From positions 1 to 53,334 of the forward strand of contig CACZHC010000012.1 of assembly GCA_902780865.1 (NCBI GenBank): a stretch of 53,334 nt of DNA. The letters are read 5' to 3'. The DNA is from an uncultured bacterium (lineage in GTDB: Bacteria > Verrucomicrobiota > Kiritimatiellia > RFP12 > UBA1067). The translations under genes and the position numbers were made by a program. A model generated the notes under the pieces. It was not told the origin of the DNA. It searched no databases and saw only the letters and a program-made list of their open reading frames with translations. This document shows, in pieces, positions 1 through 7,178 of the stretch. Positions within the stretch are counted from its first letter, which is position 1, and every line of letters starts with the position of its first letter.

Positions 1-49
1 CGACTCGGAGTACGCAGAGCTTGCCGCGAAGATCAAGTCCGCTTTGTGA
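1..49 (+). CDS. C-terminal end of an unidentified gene
   Basis: Reading from base 2, an open frame gives DSEYAELAAKIKSAL and stops with TGA at 47-49. The codons look like those of real genes nearby, so this is probably the 3' end of a gene that begins before the window. Too little remains to assign a family. Confidence 0.4.
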   Translation, partial: DSEYAELAAKIKSAL

Positions 50-132
50 ACGCCGTAGACGCTGCTGCAGGCCGTATCGGCGGAGCGTTGCACAGTGCCC
101 GAAGGGTGCGCCGAGGGTTGGAAGGATGAATT

Positions 133-771
133 ATGTCTGACATCGTTATTCGTGGAGAGACGCCGGCGGACTATGCTGCGGTTGAGAACCTCGTTCGCGA
201 ATCGTTCTGGAACGTCTATCGTCCGGGCTGCCTCGAGCATTTTGTCCTGCACCGCTTGCGCGATGCGCCGGAATTCGTCCGCGAGCTGGACTTCGTGATG
301 GAGAAGGGCGGACGGATAATCGGGCAGAACGTGTTCGTCATGGCAGAGATCGCGCTGGACGGAGGCGGCGAGCTTCCAGTTCTCGCGATGGGGCCGATCT
401 GCATCGACCGAACGCTTCAGCGCAAGGGGCTCGGAAAGAAGCTCCTGGACTACTCGCTCGACCGGGCGACGGAACTTGGCTTTGGCGCGGTCTGCTTCGA
501 GGGAAACATCGACTTTTACGGGAAGAGCGGTTTTGACGTCGCCTCGAAGAAAGGCGTACGCTACCATGGACTGCCAGAAGGGGCCGACGCCTCGTTCTTC
601 CTCTGCAAGGAGCTGCGTCACGGCTACCTTGCCGGCGTTCGAGGCGAATACGCCCCGCCGCGTCCGTACTTCGTTGCGGACGAGAATCCCGCCGAGTTCG
701 AGGCGTTCGAAGCCACTTTCCCGCCGAAGGAAAAACTCGTCCTGCCTGGGCAGATATTTGTCGGCCAGTGA
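133..771 (+). CDS. GNAT family N-acetyltransferase
   Basis: A 212-residue protein of the GCN5-related N-acetyltransferase fold, predicted to move an acetyl group from acetyl-CoA to an unknown amine; cytoplasmic, with no signal peptide. The N-terminal strand-helix IRGETPADYAAVENLVRESF is typical. The acetyl-CoA motif A is visible near residues 95-110 as GPICIDRTLQRKGLGKKLL, containing the Q-R-K-G-L-G pyrophosphate loop. The FYGKSGFD segment is the late GNAT motif in which a Tyr often acts as general acid. It resembles the YhbS-like (COG3153) branch. The start is supported by AAGGA at 122-126, six bases upstream of ATG. It stands alone, with a repeat-containing spacer downstream. The substrate cannot be read from sequence. 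Confidence 0.85.
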   Translation: MSDIVIRGETPADYAAVENLVRESFWNVYRPGCLEHFVLHRLRDAPEFVRELDFVMEKGGRIIGQNVFVMAEIALDGGGELPVLAMGPICIDRTLQRKGLGKKLLDYSLDRATELGFGAVCFEGNIDFYGKSGFDVASKKGVRYHGLPEGADASFFLCKELRHGYLAGVRGEYAPPRPYFVADENPAEFEAFEATFPPKEKLVLPGQIFVGQ

Positions 772-815
772 CTTTGGCCAGGCGGAGTCACCGGCGGCGT
801 ATACAGCATCCGACG

Positions 816-845
816 TTTCGTGTATTCCGTGGTTAACCATCCGCA
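816..845 (+). repeat. Short dispersed repeat, TTTCGTG type, copy 1
   Basis: This 30-base stretch reads TTTCGTGTATTCCGTGGTTA and continues to ACCATCCGCA. A near-identical copy lies at 4409-4438 with about four mismatches. Inside, TTTCGTG/TTCCGTG units recur with a nine-base period. Both copies are intergenic, downstream of a gene, on the plus strand. Confidence 0.65.
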
Positions 846-882
846 TATTCCCCAGCCGACGGTCATCAGCTTATGATAGCGT

Positions 883-936
883 TTGTTGCAATAGCGGGGT
901 GCTTATTGCATTAAGTAGTATGGGTTATTGCAATAA
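883..936 (+). promoter_or_regulatory. Three-site palindromic operator array
   Basis: Three related palindromes precede the DUF4143 ATPase gene: TTGTTGCAATAG (883-894), CTTATTGCATTAAG (902-915) and the perfect TTATTGCAATAA (925-936). Their centres fall at 888.5, 908.5 and 930.5, so they are 20 and 22 bases apart, about two helical turns, on one face of the DNA. The last overlaps the -35 box of the promoter. This is the expected layout for a repressor that binds cooperatively. The regulator is not identifiable in the window. Confidence 0.7.
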
Positions 937-957
937 GGCGACTGGAAATGCTATAAT
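928..957 (+). promoter_or_regulatory. Promoter of the DUF4143 ATPase gene
   Basis: TTGCAA (928-933), an 18-base spacer and TATAAT (952-957) preceded by TGC. The predicted transcript starts near 964, giving a short leader that contains the Shine-Dalgarno AAGGAGG ahead of ATG 982. The -35 box lies inside the third operator palindrome. Confidence 0.75.
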
Positions 958-981
958 ATCGGTGTTTCAAGGAGGATCAAC

Positions 982-2223
982 ATGGGCAGAAGTCTGAAAA
1001 AGGCCATACAGGAGCAGAAACTTGAACTTGAGCGTCTTCAGGCAGAGAAGATGCTCGAGCGAGCGCCTATGGGAAAGGTTGAAGTCAACAGTCCGTTGGC
1101 ACAGGCGGTCATCGGCATGAGGCGATCCGGGAAATCCGTTGTCTGCCGAAAGGCAATGATGGATTCGTCTGTCGCGTACGGATACGTTGACTTCGACGAC
1201 GAAGTGCTTGCCAAGATAGACGCATCTGAGCTGGACGACGTTCTTCAGTCGGTTTACGAAGTATATGGCAATGTCGATCATTTCCTTTTTGACGAGATAC
1301 AGAATGTCGAGGGGTGGCATCTTTTTGTGAACAGACTGCTGCGGGCCGATAAGCATGTCGTGATAACCGGCTCGAACGCCCGCCTCCTCACAGGTGACCT
1401 TGCGACGCATCTTACGGGGCGACACGTCCCCATATCTGTGTTCCCGTTTTCGTACGCGGAGTACTGTGCGTGGAACGGCGGCGACTCGGAGGCGGCGTGG
1501 AAGAAATACTTTTTCAGCGGTGGGCTCCCCGAGACGTTCGCCCTTTCCGACCAAAGAGGGTATGTGTCCGCATTGTACAATTCCATTCTATCCAGGGACA
1601 TTCTCGGCCGTCGCAAGGTGAGGAACGCGCAGCGGTTCATTGACGCGGCATACGTGCTGATGCAGCAGTTTTCGCGGGAGGTGTCATATGACGGACTGGC
1701 GCGGAAGGCCGGAATCTCGAGCGCGCACACGATGCAGACCTACATGGGATACCTGGTCGAATCGTATCTCGTCTCGCTCGTCCGCCGATATTCGACGAAG
1801 CCGGCGGAGCGCATACGCAACGAAAAACTGTATGTGTCGGACCCGGCGTTCATCTCGTACTTCACCGGCGTGCTCGGCTCGGACGAGGAGCTTGGCTGGC
1901 GGCTTGAGAACATCGTATATCTCGAGCTCCTGAGACGGAGGACGGACGACGACGCGGAGATATACTATTACAAGGACCAGACGAGCGACATCGACTTCTG
2001 CTGCGTGAGGCATGGAAAGATAGTCCAGTTCGTCCAAGTCGCATATACCATAGACGGCGTAAAGACGCGGAAGCGCGAGGTTGATCCGCTGATCTACGTC
2101 GCGAAGAAGACAGGTTGCAATGACCTGCTGCTGATAACCGACCACGACCATGACACAATTTCGGAAGACGGCGTTACAATCAAAGTAGTGACTGCCCGGG
2201 AATGGCTCCTTGGATTGTACTGA
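982..2223 (+). CDS. AAA+ ATPase with C-terminal DUF4143
   Basis: A 413-residue cytoplasmic ATPase of the AAA_14 plus DUF4143 type, common in bacteria and archaea and of poorly known function. A charged helix of about 30 residues comes first. The Walker A motif GMRRSGKS covers residues 45-52, and Walker B is FLFDEIQN around residue 100. A sensor-like VITGSNARLL follows. A winged-helix-like middle (FSREVSYDGLARKAGI) leads into the DUF4143 end, with ENIVYLELLRR and SDIDFCCV, the latter recalling a PD-(D/E)XK-like core. Shine-Dalgarno AAGGAGG lies 8 bases before ATG. The three-site operator immediately upstream suggests tight regulation, as for toxin-like or mobile-element genes. Such genes are often horizontally spread. 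The role is unknown. Confidence 0.85.
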   Translation: MGRSLKKAIQEQKLELERLQAEKMLERAPMGKVEVNSPLAQAVIGMRRSGKSVVCRKAMMDSSVAYGYVDFDDEVLAKIDASELDDVLQSVYEVYGNVDHFLFDEIQNVEGWHLFVNRLLRADKHVVITGSNARLLTGDLATHLTGRHVPISVFPFSYAEYCAWNGGDSEAAWKKYFFSGGLPETFALSDQRGYVSALYNSILSRDILGRRKVRNAQRFIDAAYVLMQQFSREVSYDGLARKAGISSAHTMQTYMGYLVESYLVSLVRRYSTKPAERIRNEKLYVSDPAFISYFTGVLGSDEELGWRLENIVYLELLRRRTDDDAEIYYYKDQTSDIDFCCVRHGKIVQFVQVAYTIDGVKTRKREVDPLIYVAKKTGCNDLLLITDHDHDTISEDGVTIKVVTAREWLLGLY

Positions 2224-2283
2224 GTCCTTCGGTGGCGGTGACATTGCGGAGGCTTTCCGCTTCAAGGACGGGCCGGAATGTGG

Positions 2284-2289
2284 TATCAT
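2284..2289 (+). promoter_or_regulatory. Extended -10 box TATCAT
   Basis: GG-TATCAT, a one-base variant of the GG-TATAAT box found before many genes here. Transcription would start around 2296, next to an in-frame ATG at 2298, upstream of the LamG-type gene. Confidence 0.5.
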
Positions 2290-2324
2290 ATTCCTTCATG
2301 ACAATCTGTAAAAGGGTGCAGAGA

Positions 2325-4394
2325 ATGAAGAGAATGTCATTTGTCTTTGGATTGGCGGCGGTTGCGGTGAGCACGACGCTCTCGGCGGCGACGGTGTCCG
2401 TGAGCAGCTTCAGGGGGACGGTGTACGGTCCCGGCGAGGCGACGCTCGCGTTCACGGGCGTGGATGCCGAGCAGGAGCTGTGGGTGGCGTGGGGCGCTGC
2501 TGACAAGGGTGCGGACATCTCGCAGTGGAGTAAGAGCGAGCAGCTGGGCACGATCGCCTCCGGCACGACCTCAGTCACGAACCGTCTGCCGGACGACGCG
2601 CGGCTGGGGCGCGCGGCGCGGTTCTTCCTCTCCCCGACCGGCGCGGCGAGCGACCAGCTCGACCTCACGGCGGCGCGCAGCGAGGACGTGTTCGCGGACG
2701 CCTACATCTGGATGCGCGGCATGGCGATCGACAAGAACGGAAACCACATCCTCGATGATAAAATTGGCGAGATCACCAACTCCCTCCACACCGTCGCGCT
2801 CAGTACCGGCTCCTACGGCGCGGCGGGGCACAAGCCCGTCATATCCAACGAGTTCGTGCGCCTGCCCGGACGCGGCGTGGGGCGGCAGATGCAGACGCTC
2901 TACTTCCCGCAGGACGTCGTCTGGACGAACGAGACGCAGACGCTCGGCTATGTCACCCCCTGCGCCGTGACGTGCGGTACGCCGCTTAAGGATTTCGTCA
3001 GCCACTACACCTGGATCGTCCGCTTCCGTCCCGACTTCTCCGAGCCGCTGCTGGACACCCAGTGGCTGCTCGGATTCGGCTACTACTCCCAGCGCGGCAT
3101 GATGTTTGGCCTGGCCGAAACCAGCACGGAGCGGCGCAAGCTCCAGGTCCACACGTACAACAGCAGCTGGGATCTGGGCGAGAACTTCGTGATCTCAAAC
3201 GGCTGCGGCTGGGTGGACTTCGCCGTGACGGTGGACGGCCAGAAGGTGACGGCATATCTGGTCAAGGACGGATTGACGACGCCGGACGGCAACACCGACA
3301 TCGGCCTTCTGAAGCGGGTGTCGCGGACGTATGCGGACTCGGTGAACCTCGTGCCGAGTTCCGGGGGGTTCTTGCGCTTCGGCACGGAATCCCAACAGAA
3401 CGGCACGTACGCGATGCCCGCGCCCAGTTCGGGCAACAACCACTACAAGTGCTTCAGGGGCAGCATCCAGCAGTTCGCGTGCTGGAAGCGGACGCTTTCC
3501 GAGCAGGAGATCCTGGCGGCGCTCGGCTGGCCGCGTGCGGAGACGTGGCGCGTGGGCGTCGAGAACGACGCGACGACGGAGCTTTCCGCCGACACGGCGC
3601 CGGAGGGCGGATTCGACGTGGACGGCGAGCTGTGGCCCGTTCCGAACGGCGGCCTCACGAACGGGGCGTCCGTCTCGTTCAAGTTCCCGATCGAGGCCGG
3701 GTATGACGACGGCCGCGCGCAGATCTTCCGCTGGAAGGCGACGAGCGACTCGGCGGAGGGCCTGCTGGGCGTGGCGGTCAACGGCAAGTCGATCGGCAAA
3801 CGTTCAATCAAGGCGGGCGAGACGCAGAGTTGGGTCGTGCGTGCGGCGGCGCTCATTGTCGGCACGAACACGCTCACCGTCACGCGCATCGACAGCGGCA
3901 CGGGTGTGGTGACGCTCGATGCGGCGGCGCTCGGTGGCGGCTGGCAGGTGGGCAGGCGCGACGACGACTGGACTGACTTCGGCCACGAGGGGGCTGTGTC
4001 CAACGAGTACCACGTGGTGGACGGCAACATGCGCCACGTGCCGCGCGCGATGCTGTACACGGGCGACGGCAACCACACGAGCTGGCACGCGGTGATGCCG
4101 CAGTCGCTCGCGGAGGAGTACGACTGGATTCTCCATTTCCGCACGGGCCCCGAAGGCGGTGGAGCGGGAACGCGCCTTTGCATCGACTTGAACGGAGAAC
4201 GCCTCGCGACGAAGGACGCGCCTGGCACGAAAACGGACCATCCTTTCGCCATCCCACGCGAGCTGCTGAAGGCGGGCGAAAACGTGTTTTCGTTCCTCAA
4301 CGACACGCAGTCCGGCACGGACTCCATCTCCATCGACTCCGTCTGGCTCGAGCCGTTCGCCCCGCGCAACGGCATGCTAATGATGGTGCCGTAG
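2325..4394 (+). CDS. Secreted LamG-like surface protein
   Basis: A 689-residue exported protein. From ATG 2325 the N-terminus is a clean signal peptide (MKRMSFVFGLAAVAVSTTLSA). An in-frame ATG at 2298 lies only 8 bases after the -10 box and could be a leaderless start with a longer n-region. Residues of about 130-410 form a LamG/concanavalin-like beta sandwich that ends in QFACWKRTLSEQEILAALGWPR, a typical LamG tail in this lineage. The C-terminal third resembles a galactose-binding/jelly-roll module (LCIDLNGERLATKDAPG, then SISIDSVWLEPF). No catalytic motif is visible. It is probably a cell-surface glycan-binding protein. It stands alone between repeats. The extreme C-terminus is GMLMMVP. 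Confidence 0.75.
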   Translation: MKRMSFVFGLAAVAVSTTLSAATVSVSSFRGTVYGPGEATLAFTGVDAEQELWVAWGAADKGADISQWSKSEQLGTIASGTTSVTNRLPDDARLGRAARFFLSPTGAASDQLDLTAARSEDVFADAYIWMRGMAIDKNGNHILDDKIGEITNSLHTVALSTGSYGAAGHKPVISNEFVRLPGRGVGRQMQTLYFPQDVVWTNETQTLGYVTPCAVTCGTPLKDFVSHYTWIVRFRPDFSEPLLDTQWLLGFGYYSQRGMMFGLAETSTERRKLQVHTYNSSWDLGENFVISNGCGWVDFAVTVDGQKVTAYLVKDGLTTPDGNTDIGLLKRVSRTYADSVNLVPSSGGFLRFGTESQQNGTYAMPAPSSGNNHYKCFRGSIQQFACWKRTLSEQEILAALGWPRAETWRVGVENDATTELSADTAPEGGFDVDGELWPVPNGGLTNGASVSFKFPIEAGYDDGRAQIFRWKATSDSAEGLLGVAVNGKSIGKRSIKAGETQSWVVRAAALIVGTNTLTVTRIDSGTGVVTLDAAALGGGWQVGRRDDDWTDFGHEGAVSNEYHVVDGNMRHVPRAMLYTGDGNHTSWHAVMPQSLAEEYDWILHFRTGPEGGGAGTRLCIDLNGERLATKDAPGTKTDHPFAIPRELLKAGENVFSFLNDTQSGTDSISIDSVWLEPFAPRNGMLMMVP

Positions 4395-4408
4395 GCATGC
4401 CGCGGACT

Positions 4409-4438
4409 TTTCGTGTATTTCGTGGTTAATCCTCCGCG
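4409..4438 (+). repeat. Short dispersed repeat, TTTCGTG type, copy 2
   Basis: Second copy of the 816-845 element, reading TTTCGTGTATTTCGTGGTTA then ATCCTCCGCG. Like copy 1 it lies in the spacer just after a gene (stop at 4394), here 47 bases before the next promoter. Confidence 0.65.
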
Positions 4439-4484
4439 ACGGATTTGCCGCGCCGCGCGGGTGTGCGGGAAGAATGGGATTTGG

Positions 4485-4490
4485 TATAAT
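4485..4490 (+). promoter_or_regulatory. Extended -10 box TATAAT
   Basis: ATTTGG-TATAAT, with no recognisable -35 at the right spacing. The start site would be near 4497, about 20 bases before the Shine-Dalgarno and ATG 4518. Confidence 0.65.
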
Positions 4491-4517
4491 GTATGTAGAA
4501 ACGAAAGGAGTCATGGA

Positions 4518-4931
4518 ATGAAAAGACTGATGGTTGTTGTTGCGGTTGCGCTTGCGTCGGTGATGGCGATTGCCGCGCAGTGCGAGGGCAAGACGCAGAA
4601 GGGCGAGCAGTGCAAGCGCGAGGCCGCCGAGGGCTCGAAGTTCTGCATTGGACACGCCGACCAGGCGAAGAAGCCCGATGTTAAGAAGCCCGACGCGAAG
4701 GATCCCGACGCGAAGGAGAAGGACGACGGACAGTGCTGGGCCGTGACGGATGCCGGAACGCGGTGCAAGCACAAGAAGGACGGCGAGAGCGACTACTGCA
4801 AGCTGCATGCGCCGTCCGTGAAGCCGTCCAAGCCCATCACCCAGTGCCGCGCCATGACCTACGAGGGCAAGCAGTGCACACGCAAGCCCGAAGAGGGCAA
4901 GCGCTACTGCGCTCAGCATGGAGAGAAGTGA
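4518..4931 (+). CDS. Exported protein with three Cys3His repeats
   Basis: A 137-residue exported protein: signal peptide MKRLMVVVAVALASVMAIAA, then three copies of a 27-residue cysteine module separated by a charged linker of KKPD/KDPDAK units. Each module follows QC-x5-T-x2-G-x2-C-x6-EG-x2-(F/Y)-C-x2-H, as in QCRAMTYEGKQC followed by GKRYCAQHG. Three cysteines and one histidine per module suggest a small metal site (zinc) or disulfide knot; the pattern resembles Pfam DUF5763. Shine-Dalgarno GAAAGGAG lies 7 bases upstream. The function is unknown. The modules are too similar to be ancient, so the array probably grew by internal duplication. Confidence 0.75.
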   Translation: MKRLMVVVAVALASVMAIAAQCEGKTQKGEQCKREAAEGSKFCIGHADQAKKPDVKKPDAKDPDAKEKDDGQCWAVTDAGTRCKHKKDGESDYCKLHAPSVKPSKPITQCRAMTYEGKQCTRKPEEGKRYCAQHGEK

Positions 4932-4940
4932 AAATAGACC

Positions 4941-4993
4941 TGCGGGGACAGGCCCCGCGAAACGCTGATTTTTCAAGGGGTTTGCTGCGGATG
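4941..4993 (+). repeat. 53-bp direct repeat, copy 1
   Basis: A 53-base element found again, base for base, at 5680-5732. It opens with the hairpin GCGGGG-ACAGG-CCCCGC and continues to TTTCAAGGGGTTTGCTGCGG. Copy 1 begins 10 bases after the stop of the cysteine-repeat gene. Confidence 0.85.
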
Positions 4994-4998
4994 CGCTA

Positions 4999-5024
4999 GC
5001 AGGGGTGCGGATTTGCACCCCTGT
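4999..5024 (+). terminator. Strong hairpin, possible terminator
   Basis: AGGGGTGC (5001-5008), loop GGATTT, GCACCCCT (5015-5022) form a perfect 8-bp stem, extended by C5000-G5023 and a G-T pair. A second small hairpin, CCGCC-TTC-GGCGG, follows about 10 bases later. No T-run follows, so this would be an atypical terminator or a processing structure. Confidence 0.45.
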
Positions 5025-5073
5025 AGCCACCGCCTTCGGCGGCTCCTCCCTTCTGTCGTCGGGGGATATGCGG

Positions 5074-5102
5074 TTGAGGTTCAGGGCGGCATTTGGTACA
5101 AT
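5074..5102 (+). promoter_or_regulatory. Promoter of the 3D-domain gene
   Basis: TTGAGG (5074-5079), 17-base spacer, TACAAT (5097-5102) preceded by TTTGG. The leader contains the Shine-Dalgarno TAGGAG ahead of ATG 5120. Confidence 0.6.
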
Positions 5103-5119
5103 CTGCGTAGGAGAAATGC

Positions 5120-5707
5120 ATGGGGTTTGTGAAGATTAGACAGCGGAAACCGATTGGGAGGATTTGGCCTCCCTTGCTGTGGATTTGCCCGTTTCTGTTA
5201 GTGGCCGTTGTCTTTATGCTGGTGGATAGCTGCAGTGTGCGTGAGAGAGCGGCGGCATCGGAAGAAAGCGCAGTCGACGATTGCGAAGTCGTTGGCGACG
5301 AGCATGAGCTGCTGGTTACCGGATACTGCAACTGCGGGAAGTGTTGCGGCTGGCGCAAGAAGTGGTTCTTCTTCGGCGAGCCGGTCTATGACTACGGCAA
5401 TCTAAGAGGCACGCCCAAGAAAGTCGGCGTCACGGCTTCAGGTGCGGTCGCGGCGAAGGGGACGATTGCCGCCGATCCGACGGTCTATCCCTTTGGAACA
5501 AGAATCTGGATTCCCGGATATGGCTCGGGAACCGTCCAGGACATCGGCGGATCGATCAAGGGCGCCCACATCGACATATGGTTTCCGTCCCATGGGGAGG
5601 CCTTGGCTTGGGGGGGCCGCAAGCTCAAGGTTAAAGTCGCAAAGAAAGAAGCAAAAGAGAAGCAAATGGGGCGGGAATCTGCGGGGACAGGCCCCGCGAA
5701 ACGCTGA
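5120..5707 (+). CDS. Membrane-anchored 3D domain protein
   Basis: A 195-residue protein with one N-terminal membrane segment (residues about 16-36, PPLLWICPFLLVAVVFMLV) and an extracytoplasmic 3D domain (PF06725), a double-psi barrel related to MltA-type lytic transglycosylases. The three conserved aspartates are visible in AADPTVYPFGTRIWIPGYG, VQDIGGSIKG and HIDIWF. The domain begins with VTGYCNCGKCCGW, whose four cysteines occur in many 3D proteins. The likely role is cutting or binding peptidoglycan. The last residues (ESAGTGPAKR and stop) are encoded by the 53-bp repeat, so the repeat has replaced or extended the natural C-terminus. Confidence 0.8.
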   Translation: MGFVKIRQRKPIGRIWPPLLWICPFLLVAVVFMLVDSCSVRERAAASEESAVDDCEVVGDEHELLVTGYCNCGKCCGWRKKWFFFGEPVYDYGNLRGTPKKVGVTASGAVAAKGTIAADPTVYPFGTRIWIPGYGSGTVQDIGGSIKGAHIDIWFPSHGEALAWGGRKLKVKVAKKEAKEKQMGRESAGTGPAKR

Positions 5708-5732
5708 TTTTTCAAGGGGTTTGCTGCGGATG
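5680..5732 (+). repeat. 53-bp direct repeat, copy 2
   Basis: Exact second copy of 4941-4993. It starts inside the 3D-domain gene and supplies that gene's final codons and its TGA stop (5705-5707). The 5' hairpin GCGGGG/CCCCGC therefore lies within the coding end. Confidence 0.85.
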
Positions 5733-5763
5733 GTTGGTGCGCGGCGAGCAAATTGGATTTTGC

Positions 5764-5769
5764 TATAAT
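5764..5769 (+). promoter_or_regulatory. Extended -10 box TATAAT
   Basis: TTTTGC-TATAAT with no clear -35. It places transcription near 5776, after the GTG at 5772 and before ATG 5799, which decides the start of the next gene. Confidence 0.6.
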
Positions 5770-5798
5770 ATGTGCATGTCACGAAAGGTCTAATCGAA

Positions 5799-6668
5799 AT
5801 GATTGTCGCCATACTATTATTGCTTATAGTTGTGAGCATTCCGGCGTGGTGTAGGCGCCGCAATGTCGGCATCATGACATGGGCGTTCCGCATGATTCCA
5901 CTGTTTGCGATTCTTGATCTCTTGACTGGCTGCCGTTTGATCGGTTTTACATGGATGATGGGCCTCGCCCTCTTTTCCCTGATCAGGGGATCGCTTTTGC
6001 TGGCCGGTGCTGTGCTGCTTCTGCTTCTTGTGATATGCGGCATGATCGTGTTCTGGCCAGGTTGGCGGTTGAAGATGCCCGGAAACAGGTTGCTGCGCGG
6101 GATCCTCTTGGGTGCTTATTCCTGCTGCAGCATTCTCATGGCGGCTGGATTTGCATTGTTCGCGATGGCATCCATTTCCGCCATGTGGATGTCCTGGCAA
6201 TTCCGCGTCATCGACTGTCGGTATGCGACCAAGGGCGAAATGGATGGCGGTTTTCGTCCCCGTGCATTTGCCAGATGGCTCCCGCCTGGCGTGAAAGACA
6301 TCCACTATCGAAGCGAGGCGAAGTTCGGCCAGGTTGAAGAGCGGTTGACCTGTCATTGCGAAGAGGCTGATTTGGTTCGGTTTGCCGTCGAGCACTCATA
6401 TCCGCTGGTGACGAATTCGTTTATAATGCTGGACTATCCTATACCGGAGCAGGGGATCCCGCAATACGTGCAGGAACAGATGGAAAAAGACGCCGAAACG
6501 CAGCAGAGGCTTGTTTTCGGCGAGAGGCCGCTGCCAGAGCGGTTCATCTCGTTGACTCAAAGCCATGCGTTTGACGGCGGGGCCTGTGGCGGCAGCTGGC
6601 GAGTCATCCTTGTGCTCGACCGGGATACAGGTGAGATGTCAGGCTATCACTGGAACAATTGCCTGTAG
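5799..6668 (+). CDS. Multi-pass membrane protein of unknown family
   Basis: A 289-residue protein, not recognised. The N-terminal half holds four or five hydrophobic segments: residues about 1-18; 30-55; 57-85, with LLLAGAVLLLLLVICGMIVF; and 105-132. A soluble half of about 150 residues follows. It contains CHCEEADLVRFAVEH and ends RVILVLDRDTGEMSGYHWNNCL, which looks like a small beta-rich extracytoplasmic domain. A GTG at 5772 is in frame but lies at or before the predicted transcription start. ATG 5799 with GAAAGG ten bases upstream is preferred. The stretch encoding ERFISLTQ recurs in a fragment at 7035-7118, so it may belong to a family with several members in this genome. Confidence 0.6.
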   Translation: MIVAILLLLIVVSIPAWCRRRNVGIMTWAFRMIPLFAILDLLTGCRLIGFTWMMGLALFSLIRGSLLLAGAVLLLLLVICGMIVFWPGWRLKMPGNRLLRGILLGAYSCCSILMAAGFALFAMASISAMWMSWQFRVIDCRYATKGEMDGGFRPRAFARWLPPGVKDIHYRSEAKFGQVEERLTCHCEEADLVRFAVEHSYPLVTNSFIMLDYPIPEQGIPQYVQEQMEKDAETQQRLVFGERPLPERFISLTQSHAFDGGACGGSWRVILVLDRDTGEMSGYHWNNCL

Positions 6669-6718
6669 TGCGTACTACTCCCTGCCGTAATTGTGAATGA
6701 TAGAGATGCGCAATATGC

Positions 6719-6724
6719 TATAAT
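6719..6724 (+). promoter_or_regulatory. Extended -10 box TATAAT
   Basis: ATATGC-TATAAT lies 22 bases before ATG 6747. No -35 at standard spacing is visible. Confidence 0.55.
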
Positions 6725-6746
6725 ATGCATCGAAAGGAAGACTGAC

Positions 6747-7004
6747 ATGGCGACAAAATGCAGGCATTGCGGTTCGTCGAGCTACGGTCACGGCTGCGCG
6801 TACGGCCCGGACAGGCTTCACGAGCATCGCGACGACGAGAAGCACTGCGAATGGTGCGGTTCGTCGAGCTACGGTCACGGGTGCGCGTATGGCCCGTACA
6901 GGTTGCACCGACACGGCCCGGGCGGCAACAAGTGCATCTGGTGCGGCTCGACGTCCAGCGGCTCGGGATGCCCCTACTCCCCGACGCGCCGACATGAGAA
7001 GTGA
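6747..7004 (+). CDS. Small protein of three CxxCG...GC...H repeats
   Basis: An 85-residue cytoplasmic protein made almost wholly of three tandem modules of about 27 residues: C-x2-CGS(S/T)S-x-G-x-GC-x-YGPxRLH. The first two are almost identical (CGSSSYGHGCAYGP). The third is CIWCGSTSSGSGC. Three cysteines plus histidines per module suggest a zinc ribbon-like metal site. There is no signal peptide, unlike the exported cysteine-repeat protein at 4518. Shine-Dalgarno GAAAGGAAG lies nine bases before ATG. The family name is unknown to me. The high nucleotide similarity of modules one and two indicates recent tandem duplication. Confidence 0.7.
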   Translation: MATKCRHCGSSSYGHGCAYGPDRLHEHRDDEKHCEWCGSSSYGHGCAYGPYRLHRHGPGGNKCIWCGSTSSGSGCPYSPTRRHEK

Positions 7005-7034
7005 TGGCGTTGCTGCCAAAGCAGGGATAGATCG

Positions 7035-7118
7035 CTGCCCGAGCGGTTCATCTCGTTGACTCAAAACAATGAGTTTGGCGGCGCGCTCGTCTTCCCGATC
7101 CTCAACCTCGGATTCTGA
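7035..7118 (+). pseudogene. Duplicated 3' gene fragment (FISLTQ family)
   Basis: An open stretch in one frame reads LPERFISLTQNNEFGGALVF and continues PILNLGF before TGA at 7116-7118. It has no start codon or ribosome site. Bases 7041-7065 are identical to 6537-6561 of the membrane protein gene (25 of 25). It looks like the remaining 3' end of a second family member, the rest of which has been lost or replaced by the small repeat gene. Confidence 0.6.
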
Positions 7119-7178
7119 TCGGGCCGATTGCCCGAAGGACTTTGGGCGCGGCGAGGCGGGCCCCGCGAAAGGGGGCTT

